The position numbers and the translations under genes were made by a program. The notes under the pieces are model-generated. The model saw only the letters and a program-made list of their open reading frames with translations, had not been told where the DNA came from and did not search any database. Shown one piece after another: positions 51,129 through 59,843 of a DNA stretch of 64,000 bases. The DNA is from Pectobacterium actinidiae. GTDB taxonomy: Bacteria > Pseudomonadota > Gammaproteobacteria > Enterobacterales > Enterobacteriaceae. Positions within the stretch are counted from its first letter, which is position 1. Each line of letters opens with the position of its first letter. The stretch is from assembly GCF_000803315.1 (NCBI RefSeq), contig NZ_JRMH01000001.1, positions 3,968,001 to 4,032,000 of the forward strand. Direction: 5' to 3'.

Positions 51129-51465
51129 GGTGTTTCCCCTTCAACGGTGAGCTAACAACAGCCAATAACCCTCAGCCTGAAAAAACCGATCAGGTCGATT
51201 TCCTGAATCGATCCATCTTGTACACAAGATGGTATGTAAGACTAAGCACAGGTCATGCCATGTTTACCGACACCCTAAAATCCCAGTAAACACGCCGATC
51301 CGACTGCGTTAGCGCACCAAAAAAAAGCAAAACGTTACAAAAATGCATTACGAGTGATGCAGAGTGATTAACCGCCAGTACATCGTCTTCTTGCTGAAGC
51401 AGACAAATGTGGCATCATAAAAAACCACATCAGAGGCGATACTCTTTTCTACGTTAGGGATTGTC
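51129..51465. other. Divergent spacer ABC importer / DUF1963 gene
   Basis: This 337-bp spacer must hold the promoter of the importer operon and of the DUF1963 gene. A short inverted repeat, TCTTGTACACAAGA (51217-51230), is palindromic and could be an operator. No gene is supported. Confidence 0.5.
51217..51230. promoter_or_regulatory. 14-bp palindrome upstream of the ABC importer operon
   Basis: TCTTGTACACAAGA is a perfect palindrome about 89 bp upstream of the binding-protein ATG. The length and symmetry suit a GntR- or TetR-class operator. The regulator is unknown. Confidence 0.45.
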
Positions 51466-53106
51466 ATGCCAATCATCCACACGGACGTTTTATCCATCGA
51501 TTTCCCCCCGAGTTTTACTTCCGTTGAGCAAATCGGACAGGGTGCGCTCGGCCAGTATTCCACTGACGACAGTCTCGTCGTGCTGGATATTTATCCGGTC
51601 GACAGGGAATTACTACACAAAACAGAAACGGGACAGACCGAGCGATATCGCACCTTCTGCGGAAAAATTTATGGAAATCTCACCTGGCTTGAAGAAAAAA
51701 CACTAGCCCTTGAAAACTACAACGCATTGTTAATGACGGCCGAAGGGGTTTACGGCTTCGCTTACCTGTTCGCGTTTATCCGCTTAACTGACACAGTTTG
51801 CCTTTTCGCTGGGGGATACTGCCCGCAGGAGCAGCAACAAGAGCACTTCATCACAATAGAAACCGCGCTGCGCAGCTTGCGAATTGTCACTGCCACACCA
51901 GAAACGGCATTGCACAGCCACCTAAAAGCGAAGGGAGCAGAGGCGGATACCGCACAAGACAACGAGGTTCAGATTAACGTCGCAGAGACACCAGCCTACC
52001 CTCCTATAATCCAAGATCCTGCTCTACTCCCGTTGCTGGCAGAGCATTCTCCACAGCGACAGCACCTCATGAATACGTTGCTCTCGGCTGACCCCATCAT
52101 CCCCATCGCCGATGCCGTGGCTGGCACCTTACGCAGTAGCATCGACTTCTATCATGGTGCAGAAGACGATCACAGCGCGCTGGGCAATCATCGGCTGGGT
52201 GGCCTGCCGGATTTGCCTGTCGATATCCCTTACCCTTGTGTCAGTGTCGCCAAAGACACGCTGCTCGAATACGAGGAGTGCTGGCAAGAAGGTGAAGACG
52301 AAAAAGACGTGTGCATTTTCCCCTGGGACGATGTCACACAGACCTATCGTGTACCGCTGGAATTTATTGCGCAGGTAGACTGCCGAGATTTAGCCCCATT
52401 GCAGGATTATCTGCCACGCGAAGGCTCATTATTCTTCTTTCTGGAATGTGGAAGCAGCCCTCTAACGACCAGAGGAAAGGTGATTTATGTGCAGGATGTC
52501 GCAAGTCTGTGCAGCGGCACGCGCTTTGCAGACCTTGCTTTCAATGATGAGAAGACGCTCGGGCAAAAACCCGCTTTTACACTGCATCCCAGAGCCAGCA
52601 TCACCGTACCCAGTTTTTACGCATTGCGTCAAAACCCCCATCTTGGCTCCATACTCTGCTCACGCCTGAGTCTGGAACAGCAGGCGGCGCTGGACGATGA
52701 TGCATTCGACCATGCGTTATCCAATCTCGGCTTCGCACAATATTACGCCTGGCAGTTGCGGCAACTGGGCGCATTCAATCTGTTGCCTGATAGCAACGCG
52801 AATAAAGAGCAACTCGCCTGGATGATCGACAAGAACATGCTGCCATCGAACTTTCCACTTGATGCCCCACTGCCTGAATATCAGGGGATTGCCCGAGTCA
52901 ACGGTTGTGGCTTCAGCCAGCATGAATTACCAGAGTTGCAGGCAGCACAGAAGTTAGGTGGCGAAGCACAAGACTGGTTGGTGCTGTTTCAGGTCTGTCT
53001 GGATGGACAATTTCAGTGGGATGACGGCACGCTGAACTTCATCATTCATCGTACCGACCTCGCAGCCCAGCGCTTCGATCGGGTATTTATGGTCTGCGAT
53101 TACTGA
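51466..53106 (+). CDS. DUF1963 (YwqG-like) protein with extra N-terminal domain
   Basis: 546 residues, no signal or membrane span. The C-terminal 300 or so residues show DUF1963 marks: LGGLPDLP..., PLEFIAQVDCRDL, GSLFFFLECG, WLVLFQVCLDGQFQWDDGTLNFIIHRTDLAAQRFDRV. The N-terminal 160 residues are a separate alpha/beta region (IDFPPSFTSVEQIGQ...FAGGYCPQEQQQ) that resembles DcrB-like proteins. DUF1963 members are of unknown function, some beside toxin genes. A toxin-antitoxin pair follows. Confidence 0.8.
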   Translation: MPIIHTDVLSIDFPPSFTSVEQIGQGALGQYSTDDSLVVLDIYPVDRELLHKTETGQTERYRTFCGKIYGNLTWLEEKTLALENYNALLMTAEGVYGFAYLFAFIRLTDTVCLFAGGYCPQEQQQEHFITIETALRSLRIVTATPETALHSHLKAKGAEADTAQDNEVQINVAETPAYPPIIQDPALLPLLAEHSPQRQHLMNTLLSADPIIPIADAVAGTLRSSIDFYHGAEDDHSALGNHRLGGLPDLPVDIPYPCVSVAKDTLLEYEECWQEGEDEKDVCIFPWDDVTQTYRVPLEFIAQVDCRDLAPLQDYLPREGSLFFFLECGSSPLTTRGKVIYVQDVASLCSGTRFADLAFNDEKTLGQKPAFTLHPRASITVPSFYALRQNPHLGSILCSRLSLEQQAALDDDAFDHALSNLGFAQYYAWQLRQLGAFNLLPDSNANKEQLAWMIDKNMLPSNFPLDAPLPEYQGIARVNGCGFSQHELPELQAAQKLGGEAQDWLVLFQVCLDGQFQWDDGTLNFIIHRTDLAAQRFDRVFMVCDY

Positions 53107-53185
53107 GGACGTGCATTTCATGAAAACAGTCGCAGAGACAAGACATGCCTATGTTGCGGGCTACCGCAAGAAAATAGATTGCGCA

Positions 53186-53204
53186 TTGCGACAATTTGTC
53201 GCAA
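53186..53204. promoter_or_regulatory. Palindrome upstream of the toxin-antitoxin operon
   Basis: TTGCGACA-ATT-TGTCGCAA is a perfect inverted repeat, 88 bp before the antitoxin ATG. It could be the operator through which the antitoxin represses its own operon, or a transcript end for the upstream gene. Confidence 0.55.
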
Positions 53205-53291
53205 AATGAAATCCGTAGTGCGTCGAAAGGTGACGTATCATTGAAACCACCACTAAAAGGCTGTGGTGACTACATTATGGAGTACCGAAAT

Positions 53292-53528
53292 ATGGCAACA
53301 AGCATCCGCCTGGATGATGATTTTGTTGAAGAGGTGAAAGTGCATGCTGAGGCAATGAGCCGAAGTGTGCCAAAGCAAATAGAGTACTGGGCTAAAATTG
53401 GTCGTATTGCTGAGGATAACCCTGAATTACCTTTTTCCTTCATCAACGAAATCCTGCTGGCGAAATCAGAAATCGACAATGGAAGAATGACAAAATATGT
53501 GCGCAGAAGAGACAGGGAAAAATCTTGA
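53292..53528 (+). CDS. ParD-like antitoxin
   Basis: 78 residues from ATG 53292, with GGAG 9 bp upstream; the frame extends to 53196 but the extra N-terminus looks non-coding. The start MATSIRLDDDFVEEVKVHAEAMSRSVPKQIEYWAKIG is a ribbon-helix-helix DNA-binding region with the RSVPKQIEYWAKIGR pattern of the ParD-like family (PF11903, from memory). The C-terminal tail is basic (YVRRRDREKS). It overlaps the toxin start by 32 bp. Confidence 0.88.
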   Translation: MATSIRLDDDFVEEVKVHAEAMSRSVPKQIEYWAKIGRIAEDNPELPFSFINEILLAKSEIDNGRMTKYVRRRDREKS

Positions 53529-53826
53529 GATATATCAGTCACGCCGTTTTGAGAAAAAATTTGCATCTCTGACAGAACAAGAACAGAAAACCGTCGATGA
53601 GCAGATTGAACTTATCATTGATGAACCTGAGCTTGGTGAGCGAAAAAAGGGTGATCTGAATTATCTTTGGGTACATAAATTTTATATGAGTAACCAGCAA
53701 TATCTCCTGAGTTATAGCTGGGTTGACGCTAAACTTGAAATATATTTATTGAGCCTCGGCTCACATGAAAATTTCTATGATGATCAAAAGCGTCACAGAA
53801 AAGCTGACCTGAAGCTAATTAAATAA
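53497..53826 (+). CDS. RelE/ParE family toxin
   Basis: 109 residues with a RelE-fold pattern: FEKKFASLTEQEQKTVDEQIELI..., then GERKKGDLNYLWVHKFYMSNQQYLLSYSWVDAKLEIYLLSLGSHENFYDD. The GSHENFY ending matches ParE/RelE-type toxins. It is expected to inhibit growth by mRNA cleavage or gyrase inhibition. Start ATG lies inside the antitoxin gene, so the two are coupled. Confidence 0.87.
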   Translation: MCAEETGKNLEIYQSRRFEKKFASLTEQEQKTVDEQIELIIDEPELGERKKGDLNYLWVHKFYMSNQQYLLSYSWVDAKLEIYLLSLGSHENFYDDQKRHRKADLKLIK

Positions 53827-53950
53827 CCAATATCAGTCATTCATTTTATCTTAAGCGATTTTCTTGTTCAGGAAATGGCTAAGCAGAGTGCGACGACAAC
53901 CCAAAGCGAATTAATCGTGGTGATTGTCGTCGATGCTGCGTGATATAGGC

Positions 53951-54646
53951 TCAAGACCTGGCGCTGATCTGCGTGAACACATCTTGTAGCGTTGCGGCCT
54001 CGTAGGTTGGCGTAATATCCGAATCATTAGCGGCTCCGCCTGCATTGAACCAGCAACTGTCTATGCCGTACAGGTTCGCCCCAAGGATATCGGCATCAAG
54101 CCTGTCACCAACAATGACCGCCTCGGCTTTTTTGAACGAGCTGAATTTTCTGGCGGAGAACTCGAAGAAACGCGCATCCGGCTTGGCGAATCCGCAAGCC
54201 TCAGAGGTGGCGACGAACGAGAGCCAATCTGTAAGACCCGAGTTCGCCACTCGCTTCGCCTGCACATACTCTATGCCATTGGTAATAATGCCAACTTCAC
54301 CGATCTCGGCAAGCGCTTCACAGATCTGAACCGCCCCATCCACCAACACCACCGTCTCAGGCAGGCATTCCAGATAGAGATTACTTGCTTTGTGGGGATC
54401 GATATCGATGCTATGCAGGGAGAACGTGCGACGGAAGCGTTCTACTTTCAGCAGATCTTTGGTGATTTCTCCCTTCTCAAACTCGCTCCATAGCTGGGAA
54501 TTCTCACGCTGGTAATCTGCAAACAGGGTCGTATTTTCAATATCGACACCAAGATTCGTCAGCGTACGCGCAAACGAAAGACGCTCGGAGGCTTTGAAAT
54601 CCAATAACGTGTCATCAAGGTCAAACAGGAAATGGCGGTATTTCAT
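53951..54646 (-). CDS. HAD hydrolase, YjjG-like pyrimidine 5'-nucleotidase
   Basis: 231 residues of the haloacid dehalogenase superfamily. Motif I is FDLDDTLLDF (about 8-17), motif II is IITNG, and motif III/IV are KPDARFFEF and VGDRLDADILGA. The layout and size match YjjG, which removes phosphate from non-canonical pyrimidine nucleotides. The start ATG is MKYRHFLFDLDD. It is isolated between the toxin-antitoxin pair and a degenerate region. Confidence 0.88.
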   Translation of the reverse strand: MKYRHFLFDLDDTLLDFKASERLSFARTLTNLGVDIENTTLFADYQRENSQLWSEFEKGEITKDLLKVERFRRTFSLHSIDIDPHKASNLYLECLPETVVLVDGAVQICEALAEIGEVGIITNGIEYVQAKRVANSGLTDWLSFVATSEACGFAKPDARFFEFSARKFSSFKKAEAVIVGDRLDADILGANLYGIDSCWFNAGGAANDSDITPTYEAATLQDVFTQISARS

Positions 54647-55110
54647 AAATGTTAGTTACCCGGAATTAAATAATTGCTTTGTCGGAAACGAATTGTGCCG
54701 TTCGGGCTATATTTCTTTTTTACAATGCTATAAAACTTATTGTTTAGCAAATGGCATCGTTGCGCCTATCTTTGACTTTTATTTTTCGGACGATAAGAAA
54801 GAAGGAGCCGTTATTGTAGAAGATTCGATCGTCATTCGTTTCAATCAATAAAGTAAAAAAGGGCAATACTCCGTTGCCACTGTTGAAAGCGATTTTAGCG
54901 AATCCCCACGGTTCGGGCAGGTGTCAACCAATGCGGTTAAAAAGACCCTGCACGCCTATGACTATGGTTTACGTCTCTCAAGATCGATATCCTGAGCTGA
55001 ACCTCATGCGTTTTGCAGACTAGTTAAATTTTTGTCGGCTTGAGCGATTTTTATTATTCCAGATCGCGCTCTGACTCGATGAAAAATCTCCAGCAGAGCC
55101 TCACACTCCA
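54647..55110. pseudogene. Degenerate coding-like remnant
   Basis: The plus strand contains open stretches without a start or shared frame: one ends DFYFSDDKKEGAVIVEDSIVIRFNQ (stop near 54851), and another at about 54868-55000 reads GQYSVATVESDFSESPRFG and then STNAVKKTLHAYDYGLRL before a stop. They look like remains of one or two genes. I do not recognise the family, and a functional gene is not supported. Confidence 0.4.
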
Positions 55111-55431
55111 TCATTCGGTTTCCCCACACAGCTCCTCAGACAGCCACTGAATGTAGTCCGACAAAGCTGCCTCATTTCTTTGGCAGTATGTCCATTTCTG
55201 ATAACGTTTTATCGTGATAAATCCCGCCTGCCGCAATAGATCGACATGACGGCTGGCGGTTGGCTGGGCGATATGCAATGCATCAGCGATCAGCGTAATA
55301 CAAACCCCAAAGGCCTGCGGATCGGCTGACGTCTGCCCACTGAAATATTGCTGTGGATGCTTAAGCAAGCGCAGGATTTCCAGTCGTGGTTCACTGGCTA
55401 ATACTTTGATTTGGGTTGATCTCATGTTCAT
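55111..55431 (-). CDS. ArsR-type winged-helix regulator
   Basis: 106 residues. The core LASEPRLEILRLLKHPQQYF, then ITLIADALHIAQPTASRHVDLLRQAGFITIKRYQKWTYCQRNEAAL is a standard ArsR winged helix. Two in-frame ATGs lie close together at the start, and there is no strong ribosome site. Metal-binding CxC pairs are absent, so it probably senses something else. It is divergent from the alpha/beta hydrolase gene, which it may control. Confidence 0.85.
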   Translation of the reverse strand: MNMRSTQIKVLASEPRLEILRLLKHPQQYFSGQTSADPQAFGVCITLIADALHIAQPTASRHVDLLRQAGFITIKRYQKWTYCQRNEAALSDYIQWLSEELCGETE

Positions 55432-55477
55432 GTTCGTATTATATAGTCATATAGCTAATATTGAATATGATGATAAC

Positions 55478-56311
55478 ATGCTTGAGTTAAAACATAATAT
55501 TATTTTCGACGGTCAGCCTGTCGCCTGGGGATGCATGGGACAAGGTCCCGCGCTGGTGCTAATTCACGGTACGCCATTTTCCTCTCAGGTATGGCGACGC
55601 ATCGCGCCCCTACTCTCTTCCCAGTGGACAATTTATTACTACGACATGGTGGGCTACGGACAGTCATATCAATCCGCTGGACAGCAGGTATCACTTGGCG
55701 TGCAAGACAGACTCTTGGCCGCACTCTTGAAAGAATGGAAGCTGATGCGACCCGACATACTTTGCCATGATTTCAGCGGGGCGACGGCGCTGCGCGGTTA
55801 TTTCCTGCAAGGCCTTCGCTATGCCTCGCTGACGCTATTTGATGCCGTCGCCATTTCTCCCTGGGGCTCGCCCTTTGTCGCCCATGTCAGAAAACATCAG
55901 GATGCCTTCACCGGCCTGCCAGAATACGCTCACGATGCCTTACTCAACGCTTATTTGCGGGGTGCGGCCTACCAGTCGTTATCGGAAGAAGCGCTGAACA
56001 TTTACATGTCGCCTTGGCAAGGCGAAGTCGGACAAGCCGCTTTCTATCGGCAAATAGCCCAGATGGATCAGTGCTATACCGACGAGATTGAGCCTCTGCT
56101 CACTAAACTTGATTGTCCGGTGAATCTTCTCTGGGGCGAACAGGATGAATGGATACCACTTGATGTCGGTAAACGTCTCGCTCATCGGCTCGGCGATGCA
56201 CCTTTACAGATCGTCAAAAACGCAGGACATCTGGTACAGGAAGATGCCCCCGAAGCCATCGTTCAATCCATGTATTCCTTGCTGTTACAGCGCAATCACA
56301 CGATAAGGTGA
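55478..56311 (+). CDS. Alpha/beta hydrolase
   Basis: 277 residues from ATG 55478. The oxyanion region is VLIHGTPFSSQVW (HGxP), the nucleophile position aligns to HDFSGATALRG, where the usual GxSxG is replaced by a D-centred CHDFSGA typical of haloalkane dehalogenase-like and epoxide hydrolase-like enzymes, and the charge relay includes WGEQDEWIP and NAGHLVQED. It runs into the cupin gene 5 bp downstream. Substrate unknown. Confidence 0.88.
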   Translation: MLELKHNIIFDGQPVAWGCMGQGPALVLIHGTPFSSQVWRRIAPLLSSQWTIYYYDMVGYGQSYQSAGQQVSLGVQDRLLAALLKEWKLMRPDILCHDFSGATALRGYFLQGLRYASLTLFDAVAISPWGSPFVAHVRKHQDAFTGLPEYAHDALLNAYLRGAAYQSLSEEALNIYMSPWQGEVGQAAFYRQIAQMDQCYTDEIEPLLTKLDCPVNLLWGEQDEWIPLDVGKRLAHRLGDAPLQIVKNAGHLVQEDAPEAIVQSMYSLLLQRNHTIR

Positions 56312-56316
56312 CATTA

Positions 56317-56943
56317 ATGAGCACAGACGACAGCATTCTCGAACGCTTACTCTTCACGATCCATAAGCGGTTAGTCTCGATCCCCGTCGCTCAACATGTA
56401 CGTAAGGATATCGTCCCAATCGTCGATAGCTGGCCTTTCCGACCAGAAAAAAATACGCGAACGAGTCACGCTGTACATCTGCCTGTGGTGGATTTTTTTG
56501 AACCCGCGTTGAAAATCGGAGAGGTATCTGGAGACAAGGAAATATGCTCGATGCTCAGGCTATTAGCGCCCACATTAAGCTGGAACTTTGACTATGCTCC
56601 GCATCCTGATTTTCCATCTTTGGGTGAAAGAATCGCCTTTACGCAATGCGTCGGCCCCGAAGATCGGTGGATATCGTCTCATTTGGCGATTGGGCTGACG
56701 CTGATCGCGCCAGAAACCCATTATCCCGCGCATTGTCATCCAGCAACCGAGATTTATCTTCCTCTGGCTGGCACGGGTTTATGGTCGATAGGAAATGCTG
56801 ACTATGTTGCTCGCCAACCCGGTGAGCTAATCTTTCACCGTAGCGGTGTTCCGCATGCGACTCAGACACAGGAAGAGCCCGTTCTCGCGTTATACATTTG
56901 GCACGGTGATATTCATTCACCTTCTCAATGGCAGCGAGAGTGA
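56317..56943 (+). CDS. DMSP-lyase-like cupin protein
   Basis: 208 residues from ATG 56317. A C-terminal cupin carries the likely metal ligands His139, His141, Glu145 and Tyr147 in HCHPATEIYLPLAG, and a second histidine, His180, in GVPHATQ. This is the motif set of the dimethylsulfoniopropionate lyase family (DddL/DddQ/DddW-like), which cleaves DMSP to dimethyl sulfide and acrylate. The real substrate in this organism is not shown. It overlaps the transcript of the upstream hydrolase (start 5 bp after its stop; AAGGTG upstream). Confidence 0.75.
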   Translation: MSTDDSILERLLFTIHKRLVSIPVAQHVRKDIVPIVDSWPFRPEKNTRTSHAVHLPVVDFFEPALKIGEVSGDKEICSMLRLLAPTLSWNFDYAPHPDFPSLGERIAFTQCVGPEDRWISSHLAIGLTLIAPETHYPAHCHPATEIYLPLAGTGLWSIGNADYVARQPGELIFHRSGVPHATQTQEEPVLALYIWHGDIHSPSQWQRE

Positions 56944-57023
56944 TGTCTCATCACGTATACTGCCACTCATATAAACCGCTCGCGGTTGCGATATTACTTA
57001 ATACGGATGAGTTAGGATATTGC

Positions 57024-57053
57024 GTAAATTGCAGACCGTGGCCTGCAATTTAC
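57024..57053. terminator. Stem-loop between convergent genes
   Basis: GTAAATTGCAG (57024-57034) pairs with CTGCAATTTAC (57043-57053) around an 8-base loop. It separates the cupin gene from the convergent secreted-protein gene and may terminate both; the plus-strand flank is A-rich and then T-rich. Confidence 0.6.
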
Positions 57054-57066
57054 AGCAAAAAAGTTA

Positions 57067-57612
57067 TTATTTTTTCATTTCAAGGCTTTTCATTGCCTCT
57101 TTGCTTACCCCATGCATTGAACTGCTAATAACACAGTTATACGTTTCACTTTCATTAATAACCATAAAAGTGCTAGCCGGGTTTTTCATTTGTTTATCAA
57201 CAGAGAAAATAATATAAGCGTTAGGTAAGGCGCTGGGTTTAAATGCGCCAAATGAATAGCTATCAGATAGACCCAAAGCTGATAAATCAGCCGTTAATTC
57301 CATTGGCTTCGTGCTGTTTGGCGAAGGGAACATGGATTTTGCCGACATCATCATTGACTGAGGGTTAATACTATATTCGGTTGTCACTTTCATGCCAACG
57401 TATTTGGATTCAGGCATATCCAGCTGTTTTTCACACATCGCATCGTGCTGCGGGCTGGCTGTTCCATTTTGCAGGACAGCATGAATATGTTTTAATTCTA
57501 CCTGCTCTTTACCAGTATGTTCTTTTGCCGTTTCAGCAGCTTGAGAAAAGCCACTCATCACCAAAGTTGCCGTTGCTATAACATGAAGAATAGTGCTATT
57601 GATTGCTTTCAT
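57067..57612 (-). CDS. Putative exported protein of unknown function
   Basis: 181 residues from ATG 57612 (AGAGGATAG upstream; the frame opens 14 codons earlier). The signal peptide is MKAINSTILHVIATATLVMSGFSQA. The mature protein has two cysteines (AMCEKQL, YNCVISSS) and an amphipathic pattern with VGMKVTTEYSINPQSMMMSAKSM. No family is recognised. It is monocistronic and A+T-rich DNA lies upstream. Confidence 0.75.
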   Translation of the reverse strand: MKAINSTILHVIATATLVMSGFSQAAETAKEHTGKEQVELKHIHAVLQNGTASPQHDAMCEKQLDMPESKYVGMKVTTEYSINPQSMMMSAKSMFPSPNSTKPMELTADLSALGLSDSYSFGAFKPSALPNAYIIFSVDKQMKNPASTFMVINESETYNCVISSSMHGVSKEAMKSLEMKK

Positions 57613-58577
57613 TTCTCTATCCTCTTTTATTTGTAGGGAAAACATATAATTCATGCCAATAATCCGTTAGTTACTGAAAAACCAATCGGAATCACCATGA
57701 AATTTAAAATCTATTTCCCATATAAAATAGAATAAAAAATCACTGAAAAAAGATAGGGGCATCATCGTAGTGTTAAGTGATGCTATTTTTGCAAATCCAT
57801 TCTGGTTATAAACATAGTCAAATTCCGATATTACGTCAAAATCAAATCGACACAAAAAATAAAATAAAAACAAACACCATAATAAATATAATCAAGCTAA
57901 TTCTTTAAAAGAAAAATTTATCTACAATATCAACGTTCAAGGCACAATAATTCAACGTACAGCATGTGTTTCGTACCCGATAAAGAAAGCAGAAAACATT
58001 TAACAGTTTTAATACATCGAAAAGAGAAGGAGAGTGAATCAGAAAAAGAGACTAAAAGATTGGAGCGGGAAACGAGATAGTCATTTCTCGCCCAATCGGC
58101 TGATTCAACAAGGGTTTCCGGCACACCTTGTTGGTTGACTGGCTATATTGTGTTCTAGGTCGGGGAAGTTGGCAAGGTATCCCTAACCTGCTCCTCATTG
58201 ATGAGTATATCAGTGATATTAGCAGTATCCGTTTTGTCACTGAACCTGTCATCAGGATGGCTCCTTGTCGGCTACGAGCGACGAACGGATATTGCGGAGC
58301 TCAAACACAAGTTAATATTCCTCTGAATATTACCCACTATTGCAGATGCGGTTAGTGCATCCACGTGGGATGGCGAATTGAACAGTTAGTAGAATCATAT
58401 TAAATATGCCAGGCAGGTACCAAAATAGAAGTGTTTCTGGCAATGTCACTTTAGAAAAATCCATCGTTAGAAAAGTCGAAATGAATCGCCACACATAACT
58501 TAGAGAATTCGGCTCCTTTAGAACTTTGTTGTGGCGATTCTGATGCAATAAGCAATCTAATTACTTCACTTCCACCT
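57613..58577. other. A+T-rich gene-poor segment with tRNA fragment
   Basis: This 965-bp stretch between the exported-protein gene and the DUF1835-like gene has no reliable gene. From 57655 to 58055 it is strongly A+T-rich. A 19-bp copy of the tRNA-Gly 3' end is at 58060-58078, and the DNA to its right (58079-58577) has only broken short frames, like a decayed mobile element. Small ORFs in it are not supported. Confidence 0.5.
58060..58078 (-). repeat. Partial tRNA-Gly 3' end (att-like direct repeat)
   Basis: ATTGGAGCGGGAAACGAGA is identical to 60729-60747, the 3' end of tRNA-Gly plus two flanking bases. Such a fragment is the classic footprint of an element integrated at a tRNA 3' end. With the integrase stub it bounds a 2.7-kb island remnant. 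Confidence 0.8.
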
Positions 58578-59843
58578 TTATTTGTTCAAAACAGAGTTAT
58601 TCCACACCGGTCTGTTGTTTTCATCAAGCATCCAATGGGACTGACCTGGTTTAATACACACCCCTCCTATCCATCGTTCATGAGTTGCGTAATCAGGCCA
58701 GTAAACCAGACCAGTTAAAACTTCACGCCCCAACTGAGTAATCGTCAGTGTGCGTTCTGTCCATTCCTTATGAACATCGAGTTCCACAAGGAGCGGCTGA
58801 TCCGTATCTATAAGAGGCCGCATCAAACTATAAAACATCACGTCGCCAAGGAATGGAAGTGGCTCACGTACCCGCGTAAGTTCATTAAATACTCTGCGAA
58901 AAGTTATAGCCTCTCTTCCATTTATAATTTCCAGAGCCAGACGTTCAGTCAGGGATACCCCCCCACTAATCGAAGGCAATTCCTGTAACTGCCTTAGCAA
59001 GGCAGGAGCCAGAAAGGGTAGGGTTTCGTGATGGCAATTCGCCATACTGGCAAGCTCAACAGGGGAATTACTACAAAAAGCTGACCAGGCTTGCCTAGCC
59101 AACTGTAACATGTCTTTATTCACTGGTTTACGTTGTAACCATAGCCATGCCAGTACATCGGGGGCGAGCTGACCAATCCCGATAAATCTCGAAATTCCGG
59201 GTATTCCATTGATTTGTATGAGCTCCAGATTCGGAGGCAAACGGTCAAGCCCAGCCAATAAGCGAACTAAAAAAAGCTGATCATATGCATCCGCTTCGCA
59301 CCACAGAACGTTGTGGTTATCTCCTTCCAACAACTCGAGACTTTTATATTCTTCTTCAACACGATGTAAGGCTTCTTTATGCTGTATTCCAAATGTACGG
59401 CTGATATAGCCGCTCCGCATGTTCTTAAATTCATCAAAATGTAAATTTCTAACAGGCCCCATGCATAAAGGGTCGGTTAACATACGGAAATTACCCTTGA
59501 AACCAGCAATTCGTAGGTTGTGGGCGATATCGTTGCCACAGCGCCAATGTGTTGTAAGCACTTCATCGCTGGTTTTGAAATCCGGATTCCTTGCAGCAAA
59601 ACTAATAGCATCGACATGAGCTTTAAGTTTCATCCAGCTACTGAACCCCAACTTTCTGGCAATCAGCCACTGAGCATCAGTTAAGGTGGGTTTTGATCGA
59701 GGGTTTCCAGTTGAAAGTCTGGAATAAGATTCTGGAGATGCCGTACCATTTCTTAAATGTCTAAGAAGTTCTTTGGCAAGTTTACGCTGATAGTCGAGGT
59801 TGATTTTACCGTTTTCTGGCTGCGGTTTCGCTTTTGTAGACAT
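58578..59843 (-). CDS. DUF1835-like protein with N-terminal helical motif
   Basis: 421 residues from ATG 59843 (AGGAG upstream). Residues about 45-80 match the LxDAQWLIARKLGFSSWMKLKAHV motif found before ankyrin-like or other repeats. The middle THWRCGNDIAHNLRIAGFKGNFRMLTDPLCMGPV is typical of DUF1835, and the C-terminal half fits its DUF3658-like partner (LNELTRVREPLPFLGDVMFYSLMRPL region). Function unknown. It is the only intact gene of the tRNA-Gly island remnant. Confidence 0.78.
   Translation of the reverse strand: MSTKAKPQPENGKINLDYQRKLAKELLRHLRNGTASPESYSRLSTGNPRSKPTLTDAQWLIARKLGFSSWMKLKAHVDAISFAARNPDFKTSDEVLTTHWRCGNDIAHNLRIAGFKGNFRMLTDPLCMGPVRNLHFDEFKNMRSGYISRTFGIQHKEALHRVEEEYKSLELLEGDNHNVLWCEADAYDQLFLVRLLAGLDRLPPNLELIQINGIPGISRFIGIGQLAPDVLAWLWLQRKPVNKDMLQLARQAWSAFCSNSPVELASMANCHHETLPFLAPALLRQLQELPSISGGVSLTERLALEIINGREAITFRRVFNELTRVREPLPFLGDVMFYSLMRPLIDTDQPLLVELDVHKEWTERTLTITQLGREVLTGLVYWPDYATHERWIGGVCIKPGQSHWMLDENNRPVWNNSVLNK

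Noticed and set aside
58330..58548. 72-codon minus-strand frame with FWYLPGIFNMILLTVQFAI
   Set aside because: It suggested a membrane or transposase fragment, but I cannot place it in any family, and the region is full of stops in other frames.
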